A DNA stretch of 64,000 bases from Myxocyprinus asiaticus (GCF_019703515.2 NC_059362.1:22628826-22692825); one strand, 5' to 3'. Shown: positions 13,320-25,335, counted from the first letter of the stretch. Numbers and translations are program-made. Notes: generated by a model from the letters alone, not told the origin.

Positions 13320-13985
13320 TCATTAACACTTTCTTGATTTAAAGTAATATTTATGCAGTAAATTATGTGTAATTTGTCATGTTCACATTCTGCATTCATG
13401 GCGCTATAGTGCTAACACGCTATATGCGGCCATTATATGCACCAGTTACACTCTGTTATTGTAATTTATGATGACACTGATACTACAGCAAATAGGCAGA
13501 ATTAAGAAAAAAGAATGATAAGAGTCAAAACTCATTGTGTGAATGGCTTTACGCTGCAGATGACACATGAATTAAGCAGCATATCAAACAACAGAATGAA
13601 TGTGAATTTAAGAGTATTTAAGAAGATTTGATTTCTTTTGTAGACTAATTAATAAAAAAATCACATGACATGTTCTTGAAAAAAATGTCTCTATGCAACG
13701 GTAGTATAGAGGTGGGTAAGTCTGCCCAAGCTCGCTTACTCTGCATGCTGGTGTGTTCATGGTGACTGAGCACCAGGTCACACCAGTGGCAGTAAGAAGG
13801 TGTTTAGCTAGTTTTGCTAAAATTTCACGCTGGCGAACTGTTACGAACCAATGAAACTAACTCAAAACACCTTTGTTTTGGCCAGATTTTGTTCGAAATA
13901 ATGTCACACCCGTTAATTTTTTCATTTCTTATGAAGTAAACCGGAGCTATTAGTATGTACTTACCACCATTTTCCTCTGGGCTAA
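13320..13985. repeat. Interspersed repeat homologous to 55700-56540
   Basis: Shares an ordered set of matches with the copy at 55.7-56.5 kb, including CATTCTGCATTCATGG, TTATGATGACACTGATACTAC, GTGTGAATGGCTTT and CATATCAAACAACAGA. It lacks the 266-bp insertion found in the other copy. Probably a non-autonomous DNA element; the termini are better seen at 55 kb. Confidence 0.65.
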
Positions 13986-14187
13986 TGGTTACTTAGGAAG
14001 CAATATTATCTCCCCAGTGAGAGTTGAGGGAAGGAGTGTAAAATAGCACAAGCAGCCATTAGAAAGTCCTGTCATTCTGTTTGTTTTGAACAATGGATTT
14101 TTCGCTAGAACTGCCTTTGTATACAGGAAGACAAAAGAAAATGGAATATTTAAATTAAATGAATGCCTCGGGGTAAAAGTGTTTGTG

Positions 14188-14493
14188 TGTGTGTGTGTAT
14201 GTGTGTGTGTGTACATGTTTATACTACATTGTGGGGTAAAAATGTCCCACAAGGATAGTAAAACCTGAGATCACCTACCTAGTGGGGCCCAGCCAGCAGT
14301 CCCCACAAGGGAAATGGCTTATTAAACATACTAAATTATGTTTTTTTGAAAATGTAAAAATGCAAAAATGTTTCTGTGAGGGTTAGGTTTAGGGGTAGGG
14401 TTAGGGTTGGGGATAGAAATTATCGTTAGAGCTGCATAAAATCCATAAAATGCATGGAAGTATATGGAGAGTCCCCACAATGATATAAAAACA

Positions 14494-14575
<82 letters not shown>

Positions 14576-14590
14576 TGTGTGTGCGTGCGC
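14188..14590 (+). repeat. Variant TG-bracketed repeat unit and long TG tract
   Basis: TG-rich 14188-14211, then a variant unit with GTGGGG-AAAAATGTCCCACAAGG, CCCCACAAGGGAAATGGC, the shared GTTTTTTTGAAAATGTAAAA segment and the telomere-like block at about 14383-14410, then (TG)n from 14495 to about 14590. Confidence 0.75.
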
Positions 14591-15083
14591 GTGCTCTTCA
14601 AGCTCAGATCAGATTACAAAGTGGAGGACAGTAAAACTATTCTTATTAATTTACCTGCAATGCACTGTGATTCATTAAATTAACAACAAAAATGGAGGTC
14701 ATATTTAAACACAATACACAGAAATGGATAGAGACAGTGTGTACATATTGTGTGTTCAGTGGTTTTGATAGTGATTGTCCTTGGTGAGACACAGTGCAGA
14801 GAGATGTTTATGGCTGTAATAACAATATGCTCCCATTGTGTCTGTACACACTCATACTCGCATGTAATTGTTCTGTGTGTAATACAACAGGTGTGGTGAT
14901 TCACTCTAGTCTTACATAAGAGCACCATGACCAATGGACTTCATTGATTAGATAAACTTTAAGCTTGTCTAAAAGGAGTGCACGTTAACCCAGCCACTCG
15001 TAATTACACAATCGCGTTTCTTTTTCTGTAATTTGACTTATTTTGGTTTTATACCGAGTTATATATGATATTAGATATAAGAT
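14591..15083. other. Gene-free segment
   Basis: No recognisable feature between the two oppositely oriented variant units. Confidence 0.4.
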
Positions 15084-15290
15084 GTCTTATCCCCTAACCC
15101 TCAACCTTATCCTCACACAATGCTTTTTGCTTTTTTTTTTTTTTTTGTTACATTTTCATTAATAGATTATTCAGTATGTTTATTAAATGTACAGTACATC
15201 ATGGGGGCTGTTGGCTAGTCCTCACAATGCAGGTGATTTCAGGTTTTACCGGTCCCTACTATGATGTCACACACTTTTTTACTTTACTAT
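15084..15290 (-). repeat. Variant TG-bracketed repeat unit, inverted copy
   Basis: Reads as the reverse of the 14.2-14.5 kb unit: CCCCTAACCCTCAACC, a T-run, TACATTTTCATTAATAG, then CTCACAATGCAGGTGATTTC and GGTTTTACC. Confidence 0.65.
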
Positions 15291-16352
15291 ATGTGACTAT
15301 CTATGGGGACTTCTAGATGTTTTTATATAAAGCTAATTATAAATATTACAGACTAACCCTAACCATACCCCTAAAATTAAACTCAGAAAAGAGAGCCTTG
15401 AATGAAGCCAAGCAGAATTGTCAGACTGAGATTGTAATAGACAAAACTACATAGTTGAATTTTCTGAATGTAAATGATGCTTGCCGTAGCAAAACTCGAG
15501 TGTCACTAAACTTGCCTTACTGCCCCAAGTATAAAGAGGCCACCCCCTTTTGTCTATGATTTTCTGCTCCAGAAAAATAAGCCCTCTGCTCCTTGTTAAG
15601 GCTATGGGCTTTTTTTGCCGTTTTTGATCCGCTGGGGAATATTATTTATTTACCTGTACACAAAAATTATTTCACACCTCTCCTCTTTAAGCCGGTCAAT
15701 TTGACACATCATTTATGGGTGTATGACAAATGTGTGGGACAAGTTATGAGCAGAAGTTTTGGTGGAAGAAGAATTGGGGTAGGGAATTTTGTAAAATCCC
15801 AAAACGAAGATCAGAGCAATAGTAATAGTGGCACCTGCTAAACAAGCATTACCAATTGTGGTTCGAAACAGCTACCGATCCCCAACATGAGCCTCTGAAA
15901 AACTTTTAGAAAATGCTAGATAGTTGGTTGTTGTCTGTGTGACCATGCTAAAAAAACTTCCACTGAATGACAGGATCAAATTCCAATCTTATTATTTTTA
16001 CTGCAAACTACTATATTAAATGACTGATCTATTTTTTTCTCTTAAACTGGGTTTATTATGAACCTCAGGTGCTATGTGAATATGTATTCAGTGGAATTTA
16101 AAAAGAGTTTTGAATCAGTCGGATATTCATCCTTCTGCCATCTCAGCAGAATACAAATAGAATAAAAGCAATGAGTAATGGGCAGAAAATAAAAATGTCC
16201 GCTGCCCTCATTTTAAACTGTGTATGTGTCTTTGTGTGTGTGCGACTCGCCTTTCCAGCAAACACAGTGAACAAGATTATCATGTGAACACACCTATTGG
16301 CCATAAATGACTCTCAGATCCTTTTCTTTTTTTGTGTGCTCCTCCCATGCAG
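15291..16352. other. Gene-free region upstream of the RING exon
   Basis: Ends in the pyrimidine tract and CAG acceptor of the RING exon. No upstream exon or promoter could be identified. Confidence 0.5.
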
Positions 16353-16459
16353 GTGGATGGTTTAAAACGCAACCTGATCCAACAAAGCCTTCCAACCACA
16401 AAGAATCACCACCTCTGTAGTTGCACTACAACCATCTTCACCATATCTACCATTTAACA
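16353..16459 (+). other. lnx1: 5' UTR part of the RING exon
   Basis: 107 bases between the predicted splice acceptor (CAG ending at 16352) and ATG 16460. It contains an in-frame stop (TAG, 16418-16420). The strong acceptor implies at least one upstream non-coding exon, which I could not place with confidence. Confidence 0.6.
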
Positions 16460-16887
16460 ATGAGTGATCAGGAAGAGCCGGGTACCGTGGCATTGCCCAT
16501 TTGTGGTGCCACAGGAGGCACTCCTACCTCACCTCCTTCTGACCTATGTCACATCTGTGGACAGCGCCACCTACAAGAGGAGAACCATGAATACACCTAT
16601 AAGGACGAGGTGGATGATGACCTCATGTGCCACATCTGCCTTCAGCCATTGATCCGACCCCTGGACACACCCTGCGGACACACCTACTGCCAAGAGTGTC
16701 TGACAAACTTCCTGCTGGAGAGTGACTTCTGCCCTGTGGACCGCATCCCACTGATGCTGCAGACCTGCCGTAAGTCCAGTCTGCTGGTCCACAAACTGTT
16801 GGACAAGCTGAAGGTGTCCTGCCCATTTACTGAGCACTGCACTGAAGAGCTATCCCGTGGAGAACTGGAGGGACACATCAGGAGCAG
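16460..16887 (+). CDS. lnx1: lnx1 first coding exon of long (p80-type) form: RING finger
   Basis: Encodes residues 1-142 plus two bases of codon 143. The exon probably starts at 16353, after a pyrimidine-rich tract ending in CAG at 16350-16352. An in-frame TAG at 16418 makes ATG 16460 the first start available, and it has A at -3. Residues 30-33 form a CxxC pair. The RING follows: C57, C60, C72, H74, C77, C80, C91 and D94, with Asp as last ligand (CPVD), as I recall for human LNX1. This is the E2-binding, ubiquitin-ligase part. A TRAF-like zinc finger begins with C121, C127 and H139 and ends with C144 in the next exon. The donor GTGAAT follows 16887, leaving phase 2. The region just before the RING, with EVDDDL, closely resembles human LNX1. 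Confidence 0.95.
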
Positions 16888-17049
16888 GTGAATAAATCAC
16901 TCTTAGAGCCGGCTTTGATGTGAAAGTAGTGATCTTAACAAGATTTGAGCTTCTGTTAATGACATTTGGGCTGGTGTCAAATAAGTTTAGAGGATGACCA
17001 CTTGAGACGCACAATGTGATTTAGCCAAGTAGGACATATTCCTGGATCA

Positions 17050-17870
17050 GCCTCCTATGTTGGTCCTGGAACAACATTCCCTGCTGAAAAGGTCAGCTTA
17101 GGCCAGCATTAATTACCAGTTTGTTTTTATGCTGGTTAGTGCTACTTTGGTACAGGTATAGCAGATGGACCAGAATCGCCATGCTTTTAACCAGCAAAAC
17201 TTGGCTGGTGAAGGTGGTCGACCAAAGATGTCTTGCTGGTTAATGTAGTTAACAAGTCTAGTGGGGACACCAGTACACTACCATCCCATATTGGGGTTCA
17301 GAATCCACAGCACATTATATGCTGGTAACCAGCAATTTTCCCTAACCCAAACGTAGCCTATGCCTACAATCAGAGGGAAATAATAAGTTGATAAAATTGT
17401 TGTTCAAACCCCTATGCCCAGCACTAAGCCTGTCCCTAACCATCAACCAAACCCTAAAATCTGATTGGTTGATAGAAATGTTGTTTCCAGGACCGACAAA
17501 GATGTTGATCCAGATCACACTACGTAGCTTGCTGCACAATACTGTAACAGTTGCCAGAGGACTGCACCAGAGTCACCTAACATCTGTGATTTTTAAGAAG
17601 GTTTTCCAGACAATTGATTTGATTTGAATAATATTTTCAGTAAATAGTCATCTTCAAACCCTGCTGAAAAGGCCAGCATAGCTGGTGACCAGATGTTGGG
17701 TTTTGGATTCTGGTCTACAAAATGAGATTCTGGTGTGCTGGTTTCCCCACCAAGCTTTTTAACTCAGTTAACCAGTTAGATCAACAAGCTTAATCAGAAA
17801 AGCAATGCTGGCTGACCAGCTTCACCAGCTAAGTTTTGCTTGTAATCACCCTGGTACAGCACAGTTTAAG
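17050..17870. repeat. GCTGGT/ACCAGC-rich repeat pair
   Basis: Two segments (about 17082-17230 and 17659-17850) begin alike (CCTGCTGAAAAGG-CAGC) and are full of GCTGGT and ACCAGC words able to pair with each other. They bracket about 430 bp of other sequence. A common fish repeat type; not coding. Confidence 0.55.
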
Positions 17871-19505
17871 GTATTGAATTTGATAAGCAAGTTTGATTTG
17901 TCTGCTTGCATAGCAATTGTTTAATATGACTGTTATACTGATAAATTGAATTCAGACTTCGGTATCTCATTGGCATTCATGAGACTCTCTTTATTCATTG
18001 CCATTCATAAAAGACTCTTGTCAGTGATTCTCCACAAAAGAAGACATGTCAAGCACATTTATTGCTGTATGCACTTGTTTGTTTGTTTATTTCTGAATAT
18101 TCTTTTTGTTCTTCGCTCCTCAGAGGTAGAAACCTCAAAGTGACCTCTATTGAACAGATTAAGATATCTTCCACCTCAGTGCCTTTGGGGGACTATATGC
18201 TAACTAATGCTTTTCATTGGAACGCTCTTTCACTCTCTTCATTTTCAGGATGGTAGAGTCTCTCTTGTTTCAATGGACTGTGTCTGAGTCATTAGCGCGC
18301 CACAGGCCTGAGGGCCTCAGTTGAAATTAATTGCATTTTGTTACTTGCTTTAATGGAAAGTTTCCCTCTCATTTAAAATTCCACTTACGGAAATATAATC
18401 AACTTGCCCTTTTCCACACTCAACCCAAAAAAACAAAACAAAAAAAAAAAAACACTTGCTCCATTCTATTCCTCCTTTCCCCTCCCACATCCCCTCTTTC
18501 TCCTTTTAAAGCTTGGCTCTTGGGTTGTCAGTTCATCTTTCTTTGTCTTTCTCTTCCGCTCCCTTCTTTCTCCAATGTGGTTTGGAAGCTGGTTGTTATA
18601 GTTGGTCCAGGACTTTAAAGTGGGACATCGTTCAGAATGATATGGGAATTAAGAGGAACAAGCACTTATGAGGACCAGCCAAAGACTGAGATATGTAAGA
18701 ATGGCCTAATTTGCTTCTTCTTCTTTCTTTCTTTCTTTTTTTTTTTTTTTTTTGTTGTTGTTGTGAGGACTGTTTGCTTGTGTCATCTGACTTTTTACTG
18801 CATACAAAGTTCCACTTGAATTCATGCATATAAATTTCATAACTAAAAAGCATCTTTCAGGGCCAGCTGCTACAGATTGTGTTTGTTTCACAGCATTTGT
18901 GGTCATGTGATTTTAAAGTGTGAGGCTTCCTTCACACTGGTGACTCATAACAGTGGGTTGAGAGGATCTGGTGTGTTTAGTAAGCTTTTGATGGCTGCTT
19001 GTGGAATCTTTGATGTTTTATATTTCTGCTTGATATTTGTGTGCTTTGGAGCTGTTTGTGACTTAGTTTTGTATAATATGTAAAGGTTTGTGTCTTGCTT
19101 TTTGTCTGTGCCAGCTTACGTTTGTGTTTGCATTCAAGCATGTCAAAATGCACTTTGTCAGTGTGCCTAAGTGTATGCTTGTGTCTGCATGTCTTTGGTG
19201 GTGCATGGACTTTCCTGGGATCATGGTTTTAATCAGGGTGGGAGGAGAATGTAATGCCTCAGGCTGTTCTTGGGCTCTCTTACAAGCACATTCAGTATTT
19301 ATGGTACAACGCTCTTTATTGTCACTAGATCATATTGTTTGATTGAACTGCTGTAAAATTTGGGACCTATGAACCATTTTTGTTTGATTATGTAACCATG
19401 TAATTTATTATCTGTTTTGAGAATGATTGGAAGATATAGTTGGAACAATAATAAGGCTATAGCTGGGAAGTAGAGTGTGGTTGCTCAAAATGGATACTCC
19501 TGACT
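17871..19505. other. Intronic gene-free DNA
   Basis: Lies in the long-form intron. Apart from an A-run (18433-18452) and a T-run (18738-18753), I see no feature. Confidence 0.5.
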
Positions 19506-19509
19506 AAGT

Positions 19510-19665
19510 TAATATCCATCCATCCATCCCGTCAACCAACTCACCATCCATCCATCCATCCATCCCACCAACCAATTTACCATTTATCCCACCAACCAAC
19601 TCGCCATCCATCCATCCATCCATCCAATCAACCAACTCACCACCCATCTATCCATCCATCCATTG
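19510..19665. repeat. CATC tetranucleotide array
   Basis: Runs of (ATCC)n interrupted by ACCAACCAACTC-type segments. Its high repetitiveness produces spurious reading frames on both strands. Confidence 0.85.
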
Positions 19666-19959
19666 TCTACCCCCCACCCAGGCACACACATAAACACACT
19701 CACACCCCTCTTCATGACTGAATGAACTGTTAATCTGCCAAGGGGGTGGTCTTCACCACATGCTCTACCTTGAGGCATAAGGACAATGATAGATGGACCA
19801 CCCAAGCCTGTATCTCCCCCTATCTCCAGTCTCTGATGGTTTGCCCCAACTCTCTCTCTCTCTTTCTGTAGAGCATGCTGCAGTATAAGTCAGCGGCTGT
19901 GTTGCTGTACTCACATATATTCTCTCTCTATCTATCTCTCTCTCACATTCACAGCAGCG

Positions 19960-20522
19960 TGTGGGCTTGTGAGCATAAATCCTCTTACACTTGGATGATG
20001 CCCAGAACAGATTAGACGGCAACGCAACCATTGCATCCGACCAGTGTGCCAGCGAATGCTGCTCTCTGCCTCCTCTTCTCCCTCTACCTCACCCCTCTCT
20101 TTTCTTCTCCGCCTTGGCTGCCTTCACTCCAGCGCACCTGCCTCCTCTTCTTCTTGAGTCTTTTTCATCCTGCGCTCTGCTCTCCTCTGTTGGCAGTGCT
20201 CCCAGTCCTACCTCTCTACTCTATCTCTGCTGCTGCTGTTCTTTCTGTCTGCTGCTGAGATGACCGGGCTAAAAGACTGAGGGAGGCAAGAACAGAAAGA
20301 CAACAAAAGAAAGGAAAGTGGAGGGACAGAGGAACAAGAAGAAGAGGAAGAATAGATTCTATACTTGAAGATAAGGAGGGAGGGGGGTCAGTACGGTCTA
20401 GAAGTGGAGGAGGAAAGGACAAAGAGGAAGAGGGACAGGAAAAACTGCATTCAGCCCAGAGAAAGAGAGTGAAAACAAAAGAAAGAGAGAAGGAACAGGA
20501 GGAGCCCTGGAGAGAGGGGGTC
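19960..20522 (+). promoter_or_regulatory. Probable promoter and 5' UTR of the short lnx1 form
   Basis: The 560 bases before ATG 20523 shift from a pyrimidine-rich stretch (about 20050-20250) to a strongly purine-rich, ATG-free stretch (20281-20522). A TATA-like ATAAAT lies at about 19975. The conserved first exon with its own ATG implies a promoter here; the exact start site is not visible and the limits given are a guess. Confidence 0.4.
20260..20280 (+). promoter_or_regulatory. Short upstream ORF before the p70 start
   Basis: A 6-codon ORF (ATG ACC GGG CTA AAA GAC TGA) lies 243 bases upstream of the p70 ATG. No other ATG occurs between it and 20523. It matters only if transcription starts upstream of 20260, in which case it could reduce or gate p70 translation. 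Confidence 0.35.
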
Positions 20523-20614
20523 ATGAAGGCTCTGCTGCTGTTGGTTCTGCCCTGGCTAAGTCCAGCAAACTACACTGACAATGTGGGCAACCTGCACATC
20601 CTCTACTCAGAACT
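20523..20614 (+). CDS. lnx1: lnx1 alternative first exon of short (p70-type, RING-less) form
   Basis: Encodes 30 residues plus two bases of codon 31, starting MKALLLLVLPWLSP and ending ILYSEL across the splice. This closely matches, from memory, the first exon of mammalian LNX1 p70. The donor GTGAGT begins at 20615 and leaves phase 2, the same as the RING exon, so both join the exon at 45628 in frame (CT|G, then TGT AAA GGA). The product lacks the RING and zinc finger but keeps NPAY and the PDZ domains, so it should bind partners without ligase activity. The start is hydrophobic (residues 4-12) and looks like a weak signal peptide or anchor; its role is unclear to me. G lies at -3 of the ATG. 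The exon sits alone inside a 28.7-kb intron of the long form. Confidence 0.92.
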
Positions 20615-20777
20615 GTGAGTAACACACACATCAGCTCACTGCAGTATGAGTGTGTGTTTGTCCTGTGTGAGTTGGAGCCATATGTACAGTCTGATCTCCT
20701 AGTTCTATCCAGGACAGTCGCACTGTACCCCATCCCATCCAGCACTGCAATGTGAGCAGCTGGTTGGTTGTGTGTGT

Positions 20778-20905
20778 CGGGGCGGGTTTAGGTGGTTTAC
20801 GAGGACATTTTTTTAGGTTACAAACTGGTAATTACAAGGGTATTATGCTATAAATGTGGACATTTCTAGTGTCCCCATAATTCAAATCGCTTAAAATACA
20901 TACTC
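20778..20905 (+). repeat. Truncated TG-bracketed repeat unit
   Basis: Only the first half of the unit (GGTGGTTTACGAGGAC to CATAATTCAAATCGC) remains, about 160 bp after the short-form first exon. Confidence 0.7.
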
Positions 20906-21243
20906 AATGACCTGCATTAATCCCATATTATACATCTTAATCCCGTTTTTCTTTTTTTTAATCTAAACAGATGCATGCATTTGTGCAAGCATACCTGTGT
21001 TTGTTTGTGCATGCAAAACTGTATCCATTTGTGTGTATGTTTTTGTTGTTTAGAAGTTTCTAGATGTATTATCGATGTCTAATGTATTGTTTTGGAAGGA
21101 AAGATGCTTGTCGCCATGGTTCTTTTTAGTGGTTGTGAAGCTTTAGACATTGGTTAGGTGGTTATGGATGTGTTGTGTATTAAAGCAGGTTTTGTTTTGA
21201 TGTGATCAAGCAGTGAGGGACACTGCAGCATGGCTGAGACGAC

Positions 21244-21287
<44 letters not shown>

Positions 21288-21455
21288 CAGGTGTGTTTTC
21301 GCAACAAATAGTCAGAGAAAACTGGAATTTGGGACATTTTATGTTTTGTTTCTTTATCATCACATAATGTATGTATTTATGTTATATAGCTATGGAATTT
21401 TCTCTATCATTGCACACTTATTTCAACCTTGCCAAAAGGACTGAATGTACAGAAA

Positions 21456-21490
<35 letters not shown>

Positions 21491-23780
21491 CTTTATTGCC
21501 GCTAGCCACACCATTCAGAAAATCCAAGCACAGAAACTCAAACATTAACACATATACATGCACACACGCGGCATATCTGACAACAGTATATCCAATCACT
21601 CTTAGAGCTTCACGCTACAATATTCAATCTATAAAATTATAATTATAATTAATAATTAATTATAATTAATTCACTTCTGTGTCTCTTCGGTCAAAATAAC
21701 AACATTCTCTTTAAAAGATAAATATACACATTTACATCACAATAAACACATTGCGCTTCTCACATACTCACTTTATTGTGCATTGCACTGTTTAGAAGAG
21801 CCTTCTGCATTCATTGTGAAGCTGCTGCGCGTGTGTGTTTGGGTGGAAACTAGTTATATTGATCCTGGGTCCTTTGCCTGAAACACAATTGTGCCTTGTA
21901 AGTGTGAGTGTTGAAAGCCTGAACATAGTACAACAGACTACATCAAAAATCCCTGCTCCTCTTAGAGTCCAGACTATACACACACAACACAAACGCACAC
22001 ATATATTAGTATACAGAATGGAAATAGGAAATGATTGAGGATTGGAGAGGAAAAAGACAGTGAGGTGTTTTCAGAGGTGAAAAACGAGGGATGAATGGTG
22101 AGGAGACAGGGAAAGATAAGGTAATTTCCTGGACCATCTGTCCATGTGTTTGTCTGGCTGTGATCTCAGAGGATGAGGTCTTTCTCTCACCTCTTTCGCC
22201 CTCTGTGTATGTGGGTCACCGTGTGAACTGTGTTGTGTGATTTGTGTCCATGTGTTTGTGTATCTGGGTGCCATCGGTAGCCATTCCATCTCGGATGCAT
22301 TGAAAAAGAGAAAAAGAGAGGGAATGGATAGGAAAGATGCGGTGTGTAGTCTGTTTTTTTGTTTGGCTGGCAGAAGAATGGTAGCACGGTCATTCATCTT
22401 CATCCTGTGTAATGACAGAAACCTTCTATTCTCATCTCTCCCTCACACTCATGGGCTCTTTTTTGTTTTTGGCCAGTTGTCTGTTGCTTTGCCCAGAATG
22501 TCTCTCTTCATTTTTTATGTATTGGTTTCTATTCTCCGTCTCTGTCTCTCTGTCACAAGCAGTGGTCTTCTTTGTTCTCTGTAGTGCTTGGTTGGACATT
22601 CACATTAGTTGTTTCTATTATAGTGGGGACCTTACATTGACTTTGATTATTTTAATACTGAGTTAATGAAATTTTCGATGTCCTAACCCTAACATTACCG
22701 CTAGGTGGCAGGGAGATTCAGCCCCTCATGTTCGAGCTTTACAAGTTTGATTTCAGTCGAACTAAAGTAATAAAAAGTATTTTTAAAATGTCATGGAAAT
22801 GCTTTAATCCGACTGAAGTACCAGATCTTTTTTTGCTAAATGAACTAACAGATTTAGATATTGCGAATGTACAATCGCTCGGCTTTATCAGGTTTCACGT
22901 TAATCAGAACACAATTAGCCTCTTTGTTTTTCGCATGCTCCGAAAGGTGCCGTGAGATGTGTATTTAACCTGAAAGTTGAACGCAAAACAAAGCAGAGAA
23001 GAAGAACAGCCACAAAAACACAGATGTCCCAGTGTTCAAATGGGATAAATCAGCCTCCAAAGGGCACTTCGAAGGGAAAACAATCATAATAGTCATGCTG
23101 TGAGATCGCTTCAAACTGAATTTACAAAAAAAATTACTTTATACATAATTTTTTAGCCCCACACCTTTCAGCCATTCAAAGATGTCACAGTGGATGGTAA
23201 AGTCTTCAATGGGAATAGGGCATGGGGATGATCACTTCTGAATGGAATGCACTCCGTTTCTAGTGAACGCTAAAAATTATCATTTTTGGATGGATCAGCA
23301 GTCTGTAAGCCATTCACACCTGTGACACACTGATGTGCCTCTAATTATTATTCTTTTGTCTGTATTTTGCCCATTGACTAATCCTCTTATCTGTCTGCCA
23401 TAGTAACACCCATATCACCCAACACCCATCTTTGCAGTAGCATCCAAAGTCTTTCTTTAAAAACAAGAATAAAAATAATTTAAAAAAAAAAACATTTTCA
23501 TTATCTTACATGGACTAAGATCACAAATTTCATCATAAAATACAATACAAGAGGGTAACAGGTGCATACTATGGCCAGGGTTAGCATGCTAGCATTAGCG
23601 CCAAGAATGCAGAATGTAAACAATACAAATTACACATTATACTGCATTTTACATTCAGTAATCATCAAGAAGTTATAACAGCTTCTTTTGTTTATTTAAT
23701 GTAGATTATATTAATAGAATGAGGCAGAAAGCATGATATTTATTGAATATACAGCCTGAAGCAAATTACAGATCAAGTGA
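20906..23780. other. Intronic gene-free DNA with microsatellites
   Basis: (TG)n at 21248-21282, (CA)n at 21457-21488 and an AT-rich palindromic stretch near 21636-21672. No coding or RNA feature recognised. Confidence 0.5.
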
Positions 23781-23789
23781 CAACAAGTC

Positions 23790-24113
23790 ACTGGATCCCA
23801 GACTTTCAGCTTCATCGTACCACATTGGTGGAACAACCTTCCCAACTCCATCCGTGAAGCTGACTCACTCTCTGTCTTCAAAAAACGACTAAAAACACAT
23901 CTGTTCCATGAGCACTTAACCAGTCATTAAAAAAAAAAAAATTCCTGTTGCACTTTATTCTGTTGTGAATACTATTATGATGTTAGTGATAATTTGTAAT
24001 ACAGCACTTTTCATACCACTGTCTCCTAAGATGATTCGCTTATGTTTTCCTCTTTTGTAAGTCGCTTTGGATAAAAGCGTCTGCCAAATGAATAAATGTA
24101 AATGTAAATGTAA
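23790..24113 (+). repeat. 3' end of a LINE-like retroposon
   Basis: Contains a coding-like remnant (ACGACTAAAAACACATCTG near 23886), an A-run and the well-known fish tail TAAGTCGCTTTGGATAAAAG-CGTCTGCCAAATG ending in ATGTAAATGTAA repeats. The tail recurs in SINE-like copies near 48722 and 52920. I infer an L2-type LINE remnant; the family name is from memory. Confidence 0.6.
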
Positions 24114-25160
24114 GTGACATACAGACAACAAACCTATACAAAAATACCAACGATCGCTGGGAAAATATAGACAAACCAAATATTTTCTTAAACGTCTATT
24201 TATTCACGACATCTCTCCTCAGTCTAAACATTATTATTCCACTTTACACTGTGTTTAAAAGGATAATATCCTTATTTAAGGCGCTAAGTGAAACAAAGCA
24301 GAGCTCAGATAGTTAAAGAATCCAGGAGCAAATTGCGTCGTCTTCTGCCTTCGGACATCACCATAGCACAACATCTGATCTGCACCAAAATCAGCGCATA
24401 AAGAATGTAATGCACATGGCTGTAACGTTCTCCATGTTGTTGTGCCTGTTGTGCGCGTCTCGCTGTTGAGAAGCTAGTTAGCTGAATTCTTCGCCACACT
24501 GCTATGACACAAAAGGTCAACCGGAAGCCATCTACATCTCTTCCTCAGCTGACATCCTTACTTTAGCTATTTGATTATGCATGGTGTCATGTATACAGTA
24601 CATGGACAGAAAGAAGAAGACTGTAGCTTGACTATGCAAAAACCAGCGGTAGCCTGATTATAACTGCCCATGTAAACATAGTGTGTGTGTTTGTGTTAAA
24701 TGCTCCGATTAGTTTAATTTCCATCCTGCCAGCACTGATATCCTAATTGATTATTCTTTGCCGAGGCTGCCCGTTCTCCCTTTAAATACAGTACTTTCAT
24801 GCATATGCAAATGCACCTGGAGTTGGAATCACTTGGTTGGATACCCTTTGACTTGATTAGCTTACCGGTCAACACCTCAACTTGTCTGAAAGAGAAAAGT
24901 CTGTTTGTTTATGTCTGCTACAATCAAAGAAGTGATTTGTTCTCTTTCGCTCTTGCTTTATCATTCCCTTTCTCTCTTATGCTTTGAGATGGATGGTTAG
25001 TTAGACTTAAACACTAATTCTATCCTTGCACTGTTGCAGATTTTCTGTATGTGTTCTCAGGGGCAAAATACCTGATAAACATTATTTCTAACACTGCAGG
25101 CAGTTTAAATTCAGCCAACCTCACTCTCATCCTATCAATTATTATTATTTTTTTTTAAAT
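24114..25160. other. Intronic gene-free DNA
   Basis: No feature recognised. Confidence 0.4.
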
Positions 25161-25164
25161 TAAT

Positions 25165-25335
25165 TGTATTTATTTATCACACATTATACATTTGCACATA
25201 TACAGTGAAATTCTTTTTTTTTCACATATCCCAGCTAAGCTGGGATCAGAGTGCAGGGTCAGCCATGATACGGCGCCCCTGGAGCAGATAGGGTCAAGGG
25301 CCTTGCTCAAGGGCCCAAATCAGATAACATTTGCT
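25165..25335 (+). repeat. Dispersed retroposon-type repeat
   Basis: Contains CAGTGAAATTCTTT, GGTCAGCCATGATACGGCGC and GGGCCTTGCTCAAGGGCCC, a segment I recognise as a widespread fish repeat. Type and limits uncertain. Confidence 0.5.

Noticed and set aside
16571..16878. Minus-strand frames overlapping the RING exon
   Set aside because: They are shadows of the lnx1 coding exon, which has strong family similarity on the plus strand.
20216..20524. Minus-strand Ser/Leu/Pro-rich frame before the p70 exon
   Set aside because: It reflects the purine-rich leader read in reverse; low complexity and no domain.
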